DNA of 64,000 nt from Flavobacterium beibuense F44-8 (GCF_000769915.1 NZ_JRLV01000001.1:355797-419796), one strand, 5' to 3'; shown: positions 39,373-47,993, counted from the stretch's first letter. Translations and numbers: made by a program. The notes: generated from the letters alone by a model not told the origin.

Positions 39373-41916
39373 ATGAAAAAAAGTTTACTTTCCCTTTGTT
39401 TACTGTTCTCTCTATGGAGCTTTGCAGTAATCAGCTTCAATGTAGAGTCTATCTCTGCGACAGCCCCGGCTTCTACACCCGAAGCTAAGGCAACTCCGGC
39501 TAAAAAAGAAGTTGCTGCTAAAAAATCTACAGCTGTAAAAGCTGCTGCTATGCTACCTCCTTTAACGCCTGCAAACTACCCTCTTTCTAAAGATTCAGAG
39601 TGGGCTTATTTTGACTTAGGTACAAGCCTTGATGAGACTACATGGACAGAAACTACGTATGATGTTTCTGCATGGGCTACAGGTCAGGGACCTCTTGGAT
39701 ATGGAGATGCTACTAAAACAGTGATCTCTTACGGTCCTGATTCAGGTAACAAATACATTACAAGCTACTTTGTGAGAGACTTAAATGTTACTCTTGCTGA
39801 AGTTGCTGATATGGTAGAATTTGGTATCAGAAGAGACGATGGTGTTATCGTATATGTTAACGGTGTTGAGGTAATAAGAGATAACATGCCTGCAGGTGAT
39901 GTTAACTACCTTACTCATTCGTCAGGTATCGTTGATGGTGCCGATGAGAAGAGATTCCAGGTATTCCACCTTTCTAAAACTATTTTTAACGAAGGTGTGA
40001 ACAGAATCGCTGTTGAAATGCACAACCGTGACGGACAGAGTTCTGACCTTGGTTTTGATATGTATATTAAAGACGCTCCGGCTGAATTTGTTTGTGAAGA
40101 AGGTCACATAGGTTGTTTTACTTCTATCGATCCAACTGCTCAAACTACAAACCTAATTATACCTACAGAGCACAAATTCCAGTTATTATTCAAACAGGGA
40201 GATGCTTATATGGATGGTTCAGGTAACGTACCGGGTAACCACGATTTTACAGGTTATATTGCTATTGAAGGTAGCAGTGAGCAAGGTTACCTTTCGGTAA
40301 ACCACGAAAACAACCCTGGTGGTGTGTCTATCGTAGACATGCACCTTGATACTGATACTAACCTTTGGGTTATTGATAACTCTCAACCGGTTGAATTCCA
40401 AAATGACGACCTTGTAACTACTATCAGAAACTGTTCGGGTGGTGTTACTCCATGGGGAACTATCATAACTGCAGAAGAAAACACTTCCGGTGGTGATGCT
40501 AACTCTGACGGATACCAAGATGTGGGCTGGTTAGTAGAAATTGATCCTGTAACTGCAGCTGTAAAAGACTATGGTAACAATAAGCAGGAAAAACTTTGGG
40601 CTATGGGTAGAATGAACCATGAGAACGTTGTGGTTTCTGAAGACGGAACTACTGCTTATTATGGTGAAGACGGTGGTACAAACTGTGTTTACAAGTTTGT
40701 TGCCGATACTCCTGGTGATCTTACTTCGGGTACTGTATATGTACTTTCTTTAGATACAGCTCTTTCAAGTGACGAGCCTACTTCAAGTACTGCTACATGG
40801 ATTGAAGTTGCTAATGAAACAGAGGAAGACAGAAATAACTTAACAGCAAATGCTGCTGCAGCAGGCGGAACAGCTTTCTCAGGTGTTGAAGACTGCGAAA
40901 TAAGCCCTATAGACGGTAAAATTTATTTTACTGCAAAAGGTTTAGACCGTGTATATCGTTTTACAGATAACGGTGAGACTGTTTCTGATTTTGAAACTTT
41001 TGTAGGAGGTATGTCTTACGAAATCGAAACTGCTAACGGAGTTGTTACAGAACAATGGGGTGATGGTAACGATAACCTTACTTTTGATGATAAAGGTAAC
41101 CTTTGGGTACTTCAGGATGGTGGATTAAACTACATTTGGGTAATCCGTCCTAACCACTCTCAGGGAGCTCCACAGGTGCTATTACACTCTTCTATGCCTG
41201 CAGGTTCTGAGCCAACAGGTTTAACATTTACCCCAGACTTCAAGTATGGTTTCTTCTCTGTACAGCACCCTAACGGTGGTAATACAGCTCAGGTTGATGC
41301 TACTTTTGGTGAGGTTAACCTTAATGCTTCTGCTTCTGTAGTTATAGCTAACAGATCTCAGCTAGGTATCCAGGCTCCTGTTGCAGATTTCTCTGCTAAC
41401 GAAGTAACTGTTGAAGAAGGTGAGGTAGTAACCTTTACTGACCTTAGTACTAACAACCCAACTTCCTGGATGTGGACATTTGAAGGTGGTGAGCCTGCTA
41501 CATCTACAGATGCTAACCCTGTAGTAACTTATGCTGAGGCCGGTACTTACAATGTAACTCTTGTATCTACTAACGTAGCCGGTGATAGTGAGGCAGAAGT
41601 TAAGCAGGAATATATTATTGTAGAAGAGGCTTTAGGTATAGATACTCCTAACCAACTTAAAGATATTGTTAGCCTTTATCCTAACCCAACAAAAGGTCAG
41701 GTTACTTTAGAGCTTAATGATGAAGCCGGTAAAAATGTACTTGTAGAAGTATATGATATGCTTGGAAGAAAAGTAGTGGTAAAAGAGACTCAGTCTCTTG
41801 GAGGAACTCAAAAAATCGACCTAAACCTTACTCAGCTAAATGGTGAGCAGGTATTTATCATCAATGTTAAAGTTGGTGAGAAAACAGGTACTTACAAAAT
41901 GGTAAAAGTAAACTAA
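39373..41916 (+). CDS. Secreted PhoX-like (DUF839) protein with PKD domain and T9SS type A tail
   Basis: An 847-residue T9SS cargo. Signal peptide, then a low-complexity Ala/Lys/Pro linker (residues 30-60, e.g. PAKKEVAAKKSTAVKAAA), a jelly-roll-like domain at about 65-230 (SKDSEWAYFDLGTSLDE...VIVYVNGVEVIRDNMPAG), and a PhoX/DUF839 beta-propeller at about 240-670 (GYLSVNHENNPGG, VTPWGTIITAEENTSGG, MGRMNHENVVV, FKYGFFSVQHPNGGN). A PKD domain follows (VADFSANEVTVEEGEVVTFTDLS), then a type A sorting domain (SLYPNPTKGQVTLEL). PhoX is a Ca/Fe alkaline phosphatase; the Arg/Asp ligands were not all checked. Confidence 0.83.
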   Translation: MKKSLLSLCLLFSLWSFAVISFNVESISATAPASTPEAKATPAKKEVAAKKSTAVKAAAMLPPLTPANYPLSKDSEWAYFDLGTSLDETTWTETTYDVSAWATGQGPLGYGDATKTVISYGPDSGNKYITSYFVRDLNVTLAEVADMVEFGIRRDDGVIVYVNGVEVIRDNMPAGDVNYLTHSSGIVDGADEKRFQVFHLSKTIFNEGVNRIAVEMHNRDGQSSDLGFDMYIKDAPAEFVCEEGHIGCFTSIDPTAQTTNLIIPTEHKFQLLFKQGDAYMDGSGNVPGNHDFTGYIAIEGSSEQGYLSVNHENNPGGVSIVDMHLDTDTNLWVIDNSQPVEFQNDDLVTTIRNCSGGVTPWGTIITAEENTSGGDANSDGYQDVGWLVEIDPVTAAVKDYGNNKQEKLWAMGRMNHENVVVSEDGTTAYYGEDGGTNCVYKFVADTPGDLTSGTVYVLSLDTALSSDEPTSSTATWIEVANETEEDRNNLTANAAAAGGTAFSGVEDCEISPIDGKIYFTAKGLDRVYRFTDNGETVSDFETFVGGMSYEIETANGVVTEQWGDGNDNLTFDDKGNLWVLQDGGLNYIWVIRPNHSQGAPQVLLHSSMPAGSEPTGLTFTPDFKYGFFSVQHPNGGNTAQVDATFGEVNLNASASVVIANRSQLGIQAPVADFSANEVTVEEGEVVTFTDLSTNNPTSWMWTFEGGEPATSTDANPVVTYAEAGTYNVTLVSTNVAGDSEAEVKQEYIIVEEALGIDTPNQLKDIVSLYPNPTKGQVTLELNDEAGKNVLVEVYDMLGRKVVVKETQSLGGTQKIDLNLTQLNGEQVFIINVKVGEKTGTYKMVKVN

Positions 41917-41939
41917 TACTTTTTTCACAATATAATACA

Positions 41940-41970
41940 GGACCGGCAAAATGCTGCCGGTCCTTTTTTT
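41940..41970 (+). terminator. Terminator after the PhoX-like gene
   Basis: GGACCGGCA-AAATGC-TGCCGGTCC (9-bp stem) plus T run. An in-frame ATG at 41951 lies inside this hairpin and is not the start of the next gene. Confidence 0.88.
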
Positions 41971-41983
41971 CAGTTTTACACAC

Positions 41984-42892
41984 ATGAAAGGAAGATTTAT
42001 AGCAACGTTACTTTTTATAGCAGGCAGTTTTGCAGCAAAAGCACAATATGCCGATCCTATTAACATACCGGTTTATTACAGCGTTAAAGAGGCTATGGCC
42101 GATAAAAAGGCCAAACAGTTAAACTTAAGGGACCAAAAACTATTTTATGTGCCAAAAGATTTAAGCAAACTAAAGCATTTAGAGTTTTTAAATCTTATGA
42201 GGAATAATTTAGAGTACTGGGATAAGGAGATTTTTACCCTTAAAGAATTGGAGGTGCTTAACTTTAAATTAAATGGTATAAAGTACGTGCCTGGAGATAT
42301 TGCCAATCTTAAAAAGCTTATACGTGTTGATTTTTCAGATAACAGCATATCTTATCTTCCGCAGGAAATAAAAGCACTAACTAAACTGCAATACTTACAT
42401 CTTTCGTTTAATTTACTTATCTCCATACCAGAGGGGATTGGGAATTGTAAAGATCTTGAGGTACTTGAGCTGGATAATAACCAGTTAAGTTACCTTCCTC
42501 AAAATATCACGAAACTTAAAAAACTGAAAAACCTACAGTTGGGATTTAATCAGTTTCATGAGTTTGACGGTAGCTGGCTAAATTTTCCTAATCTCGAGAT
42601 ACTAAATATGGAATCTAACAGTATTAGTTACCTTCCGGAACAGATAGAAAAACAAAAAAAGCTACGCACTTTAATGCTTACCAATAACAAACTGGAAGTA
42701 TTGCCACAGGGTATTACCAACCTTAAAGAATTGAGGCTTTTATCGCTTGCTAACAACAAATTAAAAACATTACCGGAAGGCATTGAAAACCTAACGGAAC
42801 TTAAAACACTTCTACTTAACGGTAATCCGATAAGTAATTCGGAAAAAGAAAGAATTAAAAAGGCATTACCGAACTGCAAAATCTATTTCTGA
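41984..42892 (+). CDS. Exported leucine-rich repeat protein
   Basis: 302 residues from ATG 41984. Signal peptide MKGRFIATLLFIAGSFAAKAQ, then about 10 bacterial LRRs of 22-24 residues with consensus LxxLxxLxLxxNxLxxLPxxI (LKHLEFLNLMRNNLEYWDKE, LRTLMLTNNKLEVLPQGI, LRLLSLANNKLKTLPEGI). The last repeat ends in KKALPNCKIYF, a cap. Likely a periplasmic or surface protein-binding module; ligand unknown. It follows the PhoX terminator closely and may be read through at low level. Confidence 0.85.
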   Translation: MKGRFIATLLFIAGSFAAKAQYADPINIPVYYSVKEAMADKKAKQLNLRDQKLFYVPKDLSKLKHLEFLNLMRNNLEYWDKEIFTLKELEVLNFKLNGIKYVPGDIANLKKLIRVDFSDNSISYLPQEIKALTKLQYLHLSFNLLISIPEGIGNCKDLEVLELDNNQLSYLPQNITKLKKLKNLQLGFNQFHEFDGSWLNFPNLEILNMESNSISYLPEQIEKQKKLRTLMLTNNKLEVLPQGITNLKELRLLSLANNKLKTLPEGIENLTELKTLLLNGNPISNSEKERIKKALPNCKIYF

Positions 42893-42929
42893 TAGGTTAT
42901 CTTAAATAGGTGTATACTATTTTACGTTA

Positions 42930-42959
42930 AAAAAGCGGCTTTTTACAGCCGCTTTTTTT
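42930..42959 (+). terminator. Terminator after the LRR gene
   Basis: AGCGGCT-TTTTAC-AGCCGCT with A run before and T run after. Confidence 0.85.
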
Positions 42960-43017
42960 GTTTTTATTGGTTACCTTTAATAAGGTTAACAGGTTGATAA
43001 TTAAAATACTTTGGCTT

Positions 43018-43554
43018 ATGAAGGTGAAAATACTATTTGTACCCCTTGTTTTTTTGCTGTTTGTATTTAATGCCCGTTCTCAGGAAGAAGAGGGTGGTGG
43101 CAGGTTTCAAAGGTTGGGCATTTCATTAAGTCATGCTAATATTTCCAGCGGTTTGAAGGATTCCGAAAATAAATGGATATCATTACCGGCATGGGGTATT
43201 GATTACGATTATTGGTTTAACGAAAAATGGGGGCTGGGTATGCATGTGGATATTATTGTAGAAAAATTTACAGTAGAAGAAAACCTTGGTAACGATAGTG
43301 CATTGGAAAGAAGTTTTCCCATAGCTCCGGCGATAATGGGGCTGCATAAGTTTGGTCGTCATCATACCCTTATGCTTGGAGTAGGGGCAGAATTTGCAAA
43401 AGAAGAAAACCTGTTTTTAAACAGATTAGGCTATGAATACGGACTCGAAGTTTCAGAGAAGTGGGAAGTAGGTTTTTCTCTTAATTATGATTTCAGGTGG
43501 AATGCTTACGATAGTTACATTTTTGGTATTGGCGTAAGCCGGGTTTTCAGGTAA
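43018..43554 (+). CDS. Putative outer-membrane beta-barrel-like protein
   Basis: 178 residues from ATG 43018. An upstream ATG at 42958 overlaps the preceding terminator. Signal peptide MKVKILFVPLVFLLFVFNARSQ, then strands alternating polar and aromatic residues with many Gly (WGIDYDYWFNEKWGLGMHVDII, KFGRHHTLMLGVGAEFAKEEN, EVGFSLNYDFRWNAYDSYIFGIGVSRVFR), ending in the aromatic residue pattern seen in barrels. The length suggests 8 strands. Function unknown. A hairpin terminator follows. Confidence 0.65.
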   Translation: MKVKILFVPLVFLLFVFNARSQEEEGGGRFQRLGISLSHANISSGLKDSENKWISLPAWGIDYDYWFNEKWGLGMHVDIIVEKFTVEENLGNDSALERSFPIAPAIMGLHKFGRHHTLMLGVGAEFAKEENLFLNRLGYEYGLEVSEKWEVGFSLNYDFRWNAYDSYIFGIGVSRVFR

Positions 43555-43574
43555 TAAAAATATACAGTTAATAA

Positions 43575-43599
43575 GGCAGCTTTTTGAGCTGCTTTTTTT
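43575..43599 (+). terminator. Terminator after the barrel-like gene
   Basis: GCAGCT-TTTTG-AGCTGC followed by seven T. It ends only a few bases before the first Crp/Fnr-type dyad. Confidence 0.8.
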
Positions 43600-43603
43600 G
43601 TTG

Positions 43604-43621
43604 TGTAACAAAAGCTACTGA
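43604..43621. promoter_or_regulatory. Crp/Fnr-type operator 1 (sulfur regulon)
   Basis: TGTAAC-AAAA-GCTACTGA. Dyad centre 43611.5 is 29.5 bp before a -7-like box TTTTTTTG (43641-43648, one mismatch). Same geometry as the two other sites. Confidence 0.6.
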
Positions 43622-43666
43622 CGGGCTTATAACCATTTTGTTTTTTTGCATAAAAAAGAACAAACG

Positions 43667-44224
43667 ATGGATTGGATTTTAGAACCGTGGCCGTGGTATG
43701 TGGCCGGACCGTTAATTACGCTAACAATGGCGTTACTTTTATTTTTAGGAAAGAATTTTGGGATGTCGTCTAACCTGCGTACGCTTTGTACCATGTGTGG
43801 CGCCGGTAGTACCTGCGATTTCTTTTGTTTTGACTGGCGATCACAAAAATGGAACCTTCTTATTATGGTTGGGGCTGTTTTAGGGGGCTTTATCGCTTTC
43901 AATTTTCTGTCAGTTAATCAGGTGCCTCAGCTAAATGATGAGGTGGTAACTCAACTGCATACAATGGGTTTTGAAAGTGCAGGTAAAACCTATGTGCCTA
44001 CAGAGCTTTTTGGTGATGGCGCTTTCACTTCGGTTAAAACAATAGCAATACTTATTATTGGAGGGTTTTTGGTAGGTTTTGGAGCACGTTATGCCGGAGG
44101 ATGTACCTCAGGCCATGCTATTTCGGGATTGAGTAACCTTCAGTTACCTTCACTAATAGCTGTGGTTGGTTTTTTTGTAGGCGGACTAATTATGGTTCAC
44201 CTGTTATTCCCATTAATTTTTTAA
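43667..44224 (+). CDS. YeeE/YedE family transporter subunit (first half)
   Basis: 185 residues from ATG 43667 (a TTG seven codons earlier is not needed). About four membrane helices, with Cys-rich loops LCTMCGAGSTCDFFCFD near residues 40-57 and the family signature GARYAGGCTSGHAISG near residue 145. E. coli YeeE (TsuA) imports thiosulfate through conserved Cys; here the protein is split into two half-size partners. Likely substrate: thiosulfate or another sulfur compound. It starts the three-gene unit YeeE-YeeE-Crp downstream of operator 1. Confidence 0.87.
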   Translation: MDWILEPWPWYVAGPLITLTMALLLFLGKNFGMSSNLRTLCTMCGAGSTCDFFCFDWRSQKWNLLIMVGAVLGGFIAFNFLSVNQVPQLNDEVVTQLHTMGFESAGKTYVPTELFGDGAFTSVKTIAILIIGGFLVGFGARYAGGCTSGHAISGLSNLQLPSLIAVVGFFVGGLIMVHLLFPLIF

Positions 44225-44236
44225 AGGTATAAGAGT

Positions 44237-44650
44237 ATGAGAAATATAGTTTTTTTAGTTGTAGGAACATTTTTCGGGATAGTAATGTTTAAATCAGAAG
44301 CCGCTTCGTGGTTTCGTATTTACGAGATGTTCCAGTTTAAATCGTTCCATATGTATGGTATAATAGGCTCGGCATTAGTTTTGGGAGTACTGTTGGTTCA
44401 GCTTATTAAAAGAAAGAGACTTAAAGATGTGTCTGGCAACCCTATAATGATTCCGCCTAAAGACAGGAGCTTTTCAAGATATATGTTTGGCGGAATCCTT
44501 TTTGGGTTAGGTTGGGCTTTGGCCGGAGCCTGCCCGGGACCTATGTTTGTACTGGCAGGTGCAGGTTTTTATCCTATACTTATTGTTATAGCAGGCGCCA
44601 TTGCAGGTACCTGGGTGTACGGACTTATTAAGAATAAGCTGCCACATTAA
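44237..44650 (+). CDS. YeeE/YedE-like transporter subunit (second half, DUF6691)
   Basis: A 137-residue membrane protein with three to four helices and the sequence LFGLGWALAGACPGPMFVLAG, where Cys replaces the GGCTSGH signature of the first half with the related GACPGP motif. It begins 12 bp after the first half and presumably pairs with it to form one sulfur-compound channel. Classical YeeE proteins are single chains of 320-350 residues; the two halves together make 322. Confidence 0.87.
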   Translation: MRNIVFLVVGTFFGIVMFKSEAASWFRIYEMFQFKSFHMYGIIGSALVLGVLLVQLIKRKRLKDVSGNPIMIPPKDRSFSRYMFGGILFGLGWALAGACPGPMFVLAGAGFYPILIVIAGAIAGTWVYGLIKNKLPH

Positions 44651-44675
44651 TTCGTATATTTAACCAATCAACCTT

Positions 44676-45320
44676 ATGGAATTAAAAATGGAAGAGCTTA
44701 TAAAACAGGCCTATGGGGCGGTATTTGAGGAAGCATTGATAAAAGAGATTGCAGAAGTGTCTACCCTTGTAGAGTTTGAAGAGGGGGATAAACTTATAGA
44801 TATTGGCGAATACATCCGTAGGATGCCTTTATTACTTACAGGCGCCATCAAAATATTAAGGGAAGACAGGGATGAGGGCGATTTACTGCTTTACTTTCTT
44901 GAAAAAGGCGATACCTGTGCCATGACACTTGCCTGCTGTATGGGAGATACCCGAAGCGAAATAAGGGCTATAGCCGAAAACAGTGGTTCTCTTGCTATGA
45001 TTCCGGTAAATAAAATGGAAGAATGGCTGGGCAAGTATAAAAGCTGGCGCAACTTTGTGTTTACCAGTTATAACAAGCGTCTTAGTGAAATGCTCAATGC
45101 GGTAGATAACCTTGCCTTTATGAAAATGGACGAACGTTTGCTTAACTACCTTAATGAAAAGGCGAAGGTTAATAACTCCGATATTATAAACAATACCCAT
45201 CAGGAAATTGCTTATGAGCTTAACACTTCAAGAGTGGTGGTATCGAGGCTTTTAAAAGCTTTTGAGAACGAGGGTAAAATTAAACTGAACAGAAATAATA
45301 TTGTTCTTTTAAATAAATAA
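44676..45320 (+). CDS. Crp/Fnr family transcriptional regulator
   Basis: A 214-residue regulator: cyclic-nucleotide-binding-like beta roll (FEEGDKLIDIGEYIRRMPLLLTGAIKIL), dimer helix, and a C-terminal HTH (NTHQEIAYELNTSRVVVSRLLKAFENEG) with the Crp-type SRVVVSRLL recognition helix. A CxxxC-less pair in TLACCMGDTR (near residue 90) gives vicinal Cys that could sense persulfides or redox state (inference). There is no FNR-type N-terminal Cys cluster. Third gene of the YeeE operon. The three matching dyads in this module are its likely targets, including its own operon. Confidence 0.9.
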   Translation: MELKMEELIKQAYGAVFEEALIKEIAEVSTLVEFEEGDKLIDIGEYIRRMPLLLTGAIKILREDRDEGDLLLYFLEKGDTCAMTLACCMGDTRSEIRAIAENSGSLAMIPVNKMEEWLGKYKSWRNFVFTSYNKRLSEMLNAVDNLAFMKMDERLLNYLNEKAKVNNSDIINNTHQEIAYELNTSRVVVSRLLKAFENEGKIKLNRNNIVLLNK

Positions 45321-45326
45321 TGGCAG

Positions 45327-45345
45327 TGTAACTTTTGTTACTGCA
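45327..45345. promoter_or_regulatory. Crp/Fnr-type operator 2 (tauE)
   Basis: TGTAACTTTTGTTACTGCA, dyad GTAAC-TTTT-GTTAC centred at 45334.5. Identical over 19 bp to operator 3. The -7-like box TAATTTAG (45364-45371) is 29.5 bp from the centre. Confidence 0.7.
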
Positions 45346-45396
45346 CAGCTCAATAGCGAGCACTAATTTAGCCTGAAATTATTAAAGCATACACTT

Positions 45397-46194
45397 ATGG
45401 ATGTAACAATGGTTTCAGGCTATTTTTTGGCCCTTTTGGTAGGGGTTTCCCTGGGGTTAATAGGGAGTGGAGGCTCAATATTAACAGTGCCTATACTGGT
45501 TTATGTACTTATGGTAAACCCGGTGCTGGCAACAGCTTACTCACTGTTTGTAGTAGGGAGTACGGCACTTATAGGAGGGCTTAGAAACGCTTTTCAGAAA
45601 AATGTAGACTTTACTATAGTATGGGTGTTTGGTATTCCGTCGTTAATAGCGGCATACCTTGTTAGGGCATTTGTTATCCCAGCCATACCCGATGTGGTTT
45701 TTTCAGTCAGTTCCTTTATAATAACAAAATCCTTATTGTTAATGGTACTCTTTGCTGTGGTAATGCTAACGGCATCGGTACGTATGATACGATCCGGACA
45801 AACCGGTACCCTTGCCGCTAATGTCGATATTTCTTATGCCAAACTGGTCGTTTTGGGTGTGTTTATAGGAGTTTTGGCAGGTGCGGTAGGTGCCGGGGGC
45901 GGATTTCTTATTATTCCTGCTTTGGTTTTCATAGCCCATATGCCAATGAAAAAGGCGGTTGGTACTTCCCTTTTCATTATTGCCATACAATCACTTGCAG
46001 GGTTTATGGGTGATGTAGGACAGGCAGAAATCAACTGGCCGTTTCTATTGATTTTTTCATTAATGTCGGTTATCGGGATATTTATCGGTATAGGCCTTTC
46101 TAAAAAAATACCGGGTGAAAGCCTTAAAAAGGGGTTTGGCTGGTTTGTGCTCGCAATGGGTATTTATATTTTACTGAAAGAAATTTTTATGTAA
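45397..46194 (+). CDS. TauE/SafE family sulfite/sulfoacetate exporter
   Basis: A 265-residue integral membrane protein with seven to eight helices and the family repeats: GVSLGLIGSGGSILTVPILVYVL at the start and GVLAGAVGAGGGFLIIPALVF at the second half. These export sulfite, sulfoacetate or related organosulfur anions. In S. aureus the tauE gene lies in the cst operon with persulfide enzymes, as here, so it may remove sulfite made by the persulfide dioxygenase next door. Own promoter behind operator 2. Confidence 0.9.
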   Translation: MDVTMVSGYFLALLVGVSLGLIGSGGSILTVPILVYVLMVNPVLATAYSLFVVGSTALIGGLRNAFQKNVDFTIVWVFGIPSLIAAYLVRAFVIPAIPDVVFSVSSFIITKSLLLMVLFAVVMLTASVRMIRSGQTGTLAANVDISYAKLVVLGVFIGVLAGAVGAGGGFLIIPALVFIAHMPMKKAVGTSLFIIAIQSLAGFMGDVGQAEINWPFLLIFSLMSVIGIFIGIGLSKKIPGESLKKGFGWFVLAMGIYILLKEIFM

Positions 46195-46212
46195 TTGAAA
46201 ATAAATGTGTTG

Positions 46213-46231
46213 TGTAACTTTTGTTACTGCA
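46213..46231. promoter_or_regulatory. Crp/Fnr-type operator 3 (persulfide dioxygenase)
   Basis: TGTAACTTTTGTTACTGCA again, dyad centre 46220.5. The -7 box TAATTTTG (46250-46257) is a perfect consensus, 29.5 bp from the centre. Confidence 0.72.
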
Positions 46232-46249
46232 TATCATTTATGGTTAAAG

Positions 46250-46257
46250 TAATTTTG
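46250..46257 (+). promoter_or_regulatory. -7 promoter box for the CstB-like gene
   Basis: TAATTTTG matches TAnnTTTG exactly. The operator centre falls near -40, the position of class II Crp activation. Confidence 0.65.
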
Positions 46258-46284
46258 GAGTATAAATTAATAAAAGAGTAAGCT

Positions 46285-47676
46285 ATGTATTTTCAACATG
46301 TATATGATAAAACTTTAGCTCAGGCAAGCTACTTTATAGGTTGTCAGGCAAAAGGGGAGGCAATAGTGATAGATGCAAAAAGGGATATAGATACCTATCT
46401 TGAAATTGCCAAACAAAACAATATGACCATTACCCATATTGCCGAAACACATATTCATGCCGATTTTCTAACCGGGTCAAGGGAACTTGCAAAGGTAACA
46501 GGTGCTAAAATGTACCTGTCTGACGAAGGAGGAGAAGGCTGGCAGTATGAGTTTGACCATATAGGACTTAAAAACGGTGATGTAATTAGGGTAGGTAATC
46601 TTACACTGGAAGTTATCCATACACCTGGGCATACGCCAGAGAGTATCAGCTTTTTGTTAACCGATCATCCTGCTACAAACGAGCCTGTAATGCTGTTTAC
46701 CGGAGACTTTGTTTTTGTGGGGGATATAGGCAGACCCGATTTGCTTGAAAAAGCCGCTGGGCTGGCAGGTACTCAGGATGCGGGAGCTAAGCAGATGTAC
46801 AAATCCATAGAGAAGTTTGCTTCGTTACCGGAATATATTCAGGTATGGCCGGGGCATGGTGCCGGATCGGCATGTGGTAAGGCTCTTGGAGCAGTACCAA
46901 GCTCTACTGTAGGATATGAAAAAATTAGAAACTGGGCTTTTCAGTACGGTGATAACGAAAAAGGCTTTACTGATTTTCTGCTGGCCGATCAGCCGGAGCC
47001 GCCTAAGTATTTTGCCATGATGAAAAAGCTCAATAAGGTGAACAGGCCATTACTTATTGAAGTACCTAAACATGCAAAACTTTCTAAAGCTGAATTTTTA
47101 GATGCCTATGAAAAGGGGATTAAAGTTATAGATACACGTAATAAGGCCGACTTTGCACAAGGATTTATTCCGGGAAGTATAAACATACAGGGTAATAACT
47201 CATTTGCTACATGGTGCGGATGGATGCTTAATTATGACGAGCAGTTTATACTGGTAGCCGATGAATCGCAAATGGACGATTTGACCAGAAAACTGATGCG
47301 TATTGGTCTTGATAACATCTATGGCTTTATAGATAACGTAAATGATTTTGGTTTTGAGCTTGAAAAAGCAGAGGTGATTGACATGGATGAGTTTAAAACC
47401 TATTTAGGGAAACCAAACGTACAGGTGCTGGATGTAAGGGGGGCGACCGAATATGAAACAGGGCATGTGGAAGGTGCAGAGAACCTTTTTGTAGGAACGT
47501 TAAAGGACAACCTTGACAAAATAGATAAAAATAAACAAGTTATAATACACTGCCAGAGTGGAGACAGGGCTGCAATTGCAGCATCATTACTGCATAAAAA
47601 CGGAATAAGGGTCAAAAATTTTTCGGGAGGTATGGCAGAATGGAAAAAGAATAATAACCTAACAGTGACTAAATAA
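46285..47676 (+). CDS. CstB-like persulfide dioxygenase-rhodanese fusion
   Basis: A 463-residue fusion. The N-terminal metallo-beta-lactamase domain has the ETHE1/persulfide dioxygenase iron ligands H56-I-H58-A-D60 region (ETHIHADFLTGS), the loop TPGHTPES, FTGDFVFVGDIGRPDL and PGHGAGSACG. Then come two rhodanese-like domains: the middle one (about 265-365) lacks the active loop and is probably inactive in sulfur transfer, and the last has IHCQSGDRAAIA with Cys423. This order and length match S. aureus CstB (444 residues), which turns persulfides into sulfite and thiosulfate. It lies 90 bp downstream of tauE with its own operator. Confidence 0.9.
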   Translation: MYFQHVYDKTLAQASYFIGCQAKGEAIVIDAKRDIDTYLEIAKQNNMTITHIAETHIHADFLTGSRELAKVTGAKMYLSDEGGEGWQYEFDHIGLKNGDVIRVGNLTLEVIHTPGHTPESISFLLTDHPATNEPVMLFTGDFVFVGDIGRPDLLEKAAGLAGTQDAGAKQMYKSIEKFASLPEYIQVWPGHGAGSACGKALGAVPSSTVGYEKIRNWAFQYGDNEKGFTDFLLADQPEPPKYFAMMKKLNKVNRPLLIEVPKHAKLSKAEFLDAYEKGIKVIDTRNKADFAQGFIPGSINIQGNNSFATWCGWMLNYDEQFILVADESQMDDLTRKLMRIGLDNIYGFIDNVNDFGFELEKAEVIDMDEFKTYLGKPNVQVLDVRGATEYETGHVEGAENLFVGTLKDNLDKIDKNKQVIIHCQSGDRAAIAASLLHKNGIRVKNFSGGMAEWKKNNNLTVTK

Positions 47677-47684
47677 GTAAACGT

Positions 47685-47993
47685 ATGAAAAATGTAAGGC
47701 AAAATGAATGGGAAGAGCTGGTTGCTCAGGATCCAAATGCGGTTATACTGGATGTAAGGACAGAAGATGAATGTGCCGATGGTACTATGCCCAATGCTGT
47801 TTGTATAAACTTTTTTGAGGCACAGCGTTTTTTTGATGAAATTAAAAAAATGGATCGTGACAAAAATTACTATGTGTACTGCAGAAGCGGAAACAGGAGC
47901 GGTATGGCTTGTCAGGCAATGGAAAGTTTAGGGTTTAAAAACACGATAAACCTTACTGGAGGTCTACTTCTTTGGAAAGGTGAACTGGTTTAA
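47685..47993 (+). CDS. Single-domain rhodanese of the persulfide operon
   Basis: A 102-residue cytoplasmic rhodanese: NAVILDVRTEDECADGTMPNAVCINF, active loop YCRSGNRSGMACQAM with catalytic Cys near residue 67, GGLLLWKG at the end. It starts 8 bp after the CstB-like gene and must be co-transcribed with it. A donor or acceptor of sulfane sulfur for that enzyme is the simplest role. It closely resembles the rhodanese at 29485. Confidence 0.91.
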   Translation: MKNVRQNEWEELVAQDPNAVILDVRTEDECADGTMPNAVCINFFEAQRFFDEIKKMDRDKNYYVYCRSGNRSGMACQAMESLGFKNTINLTGGLLLWKGELV

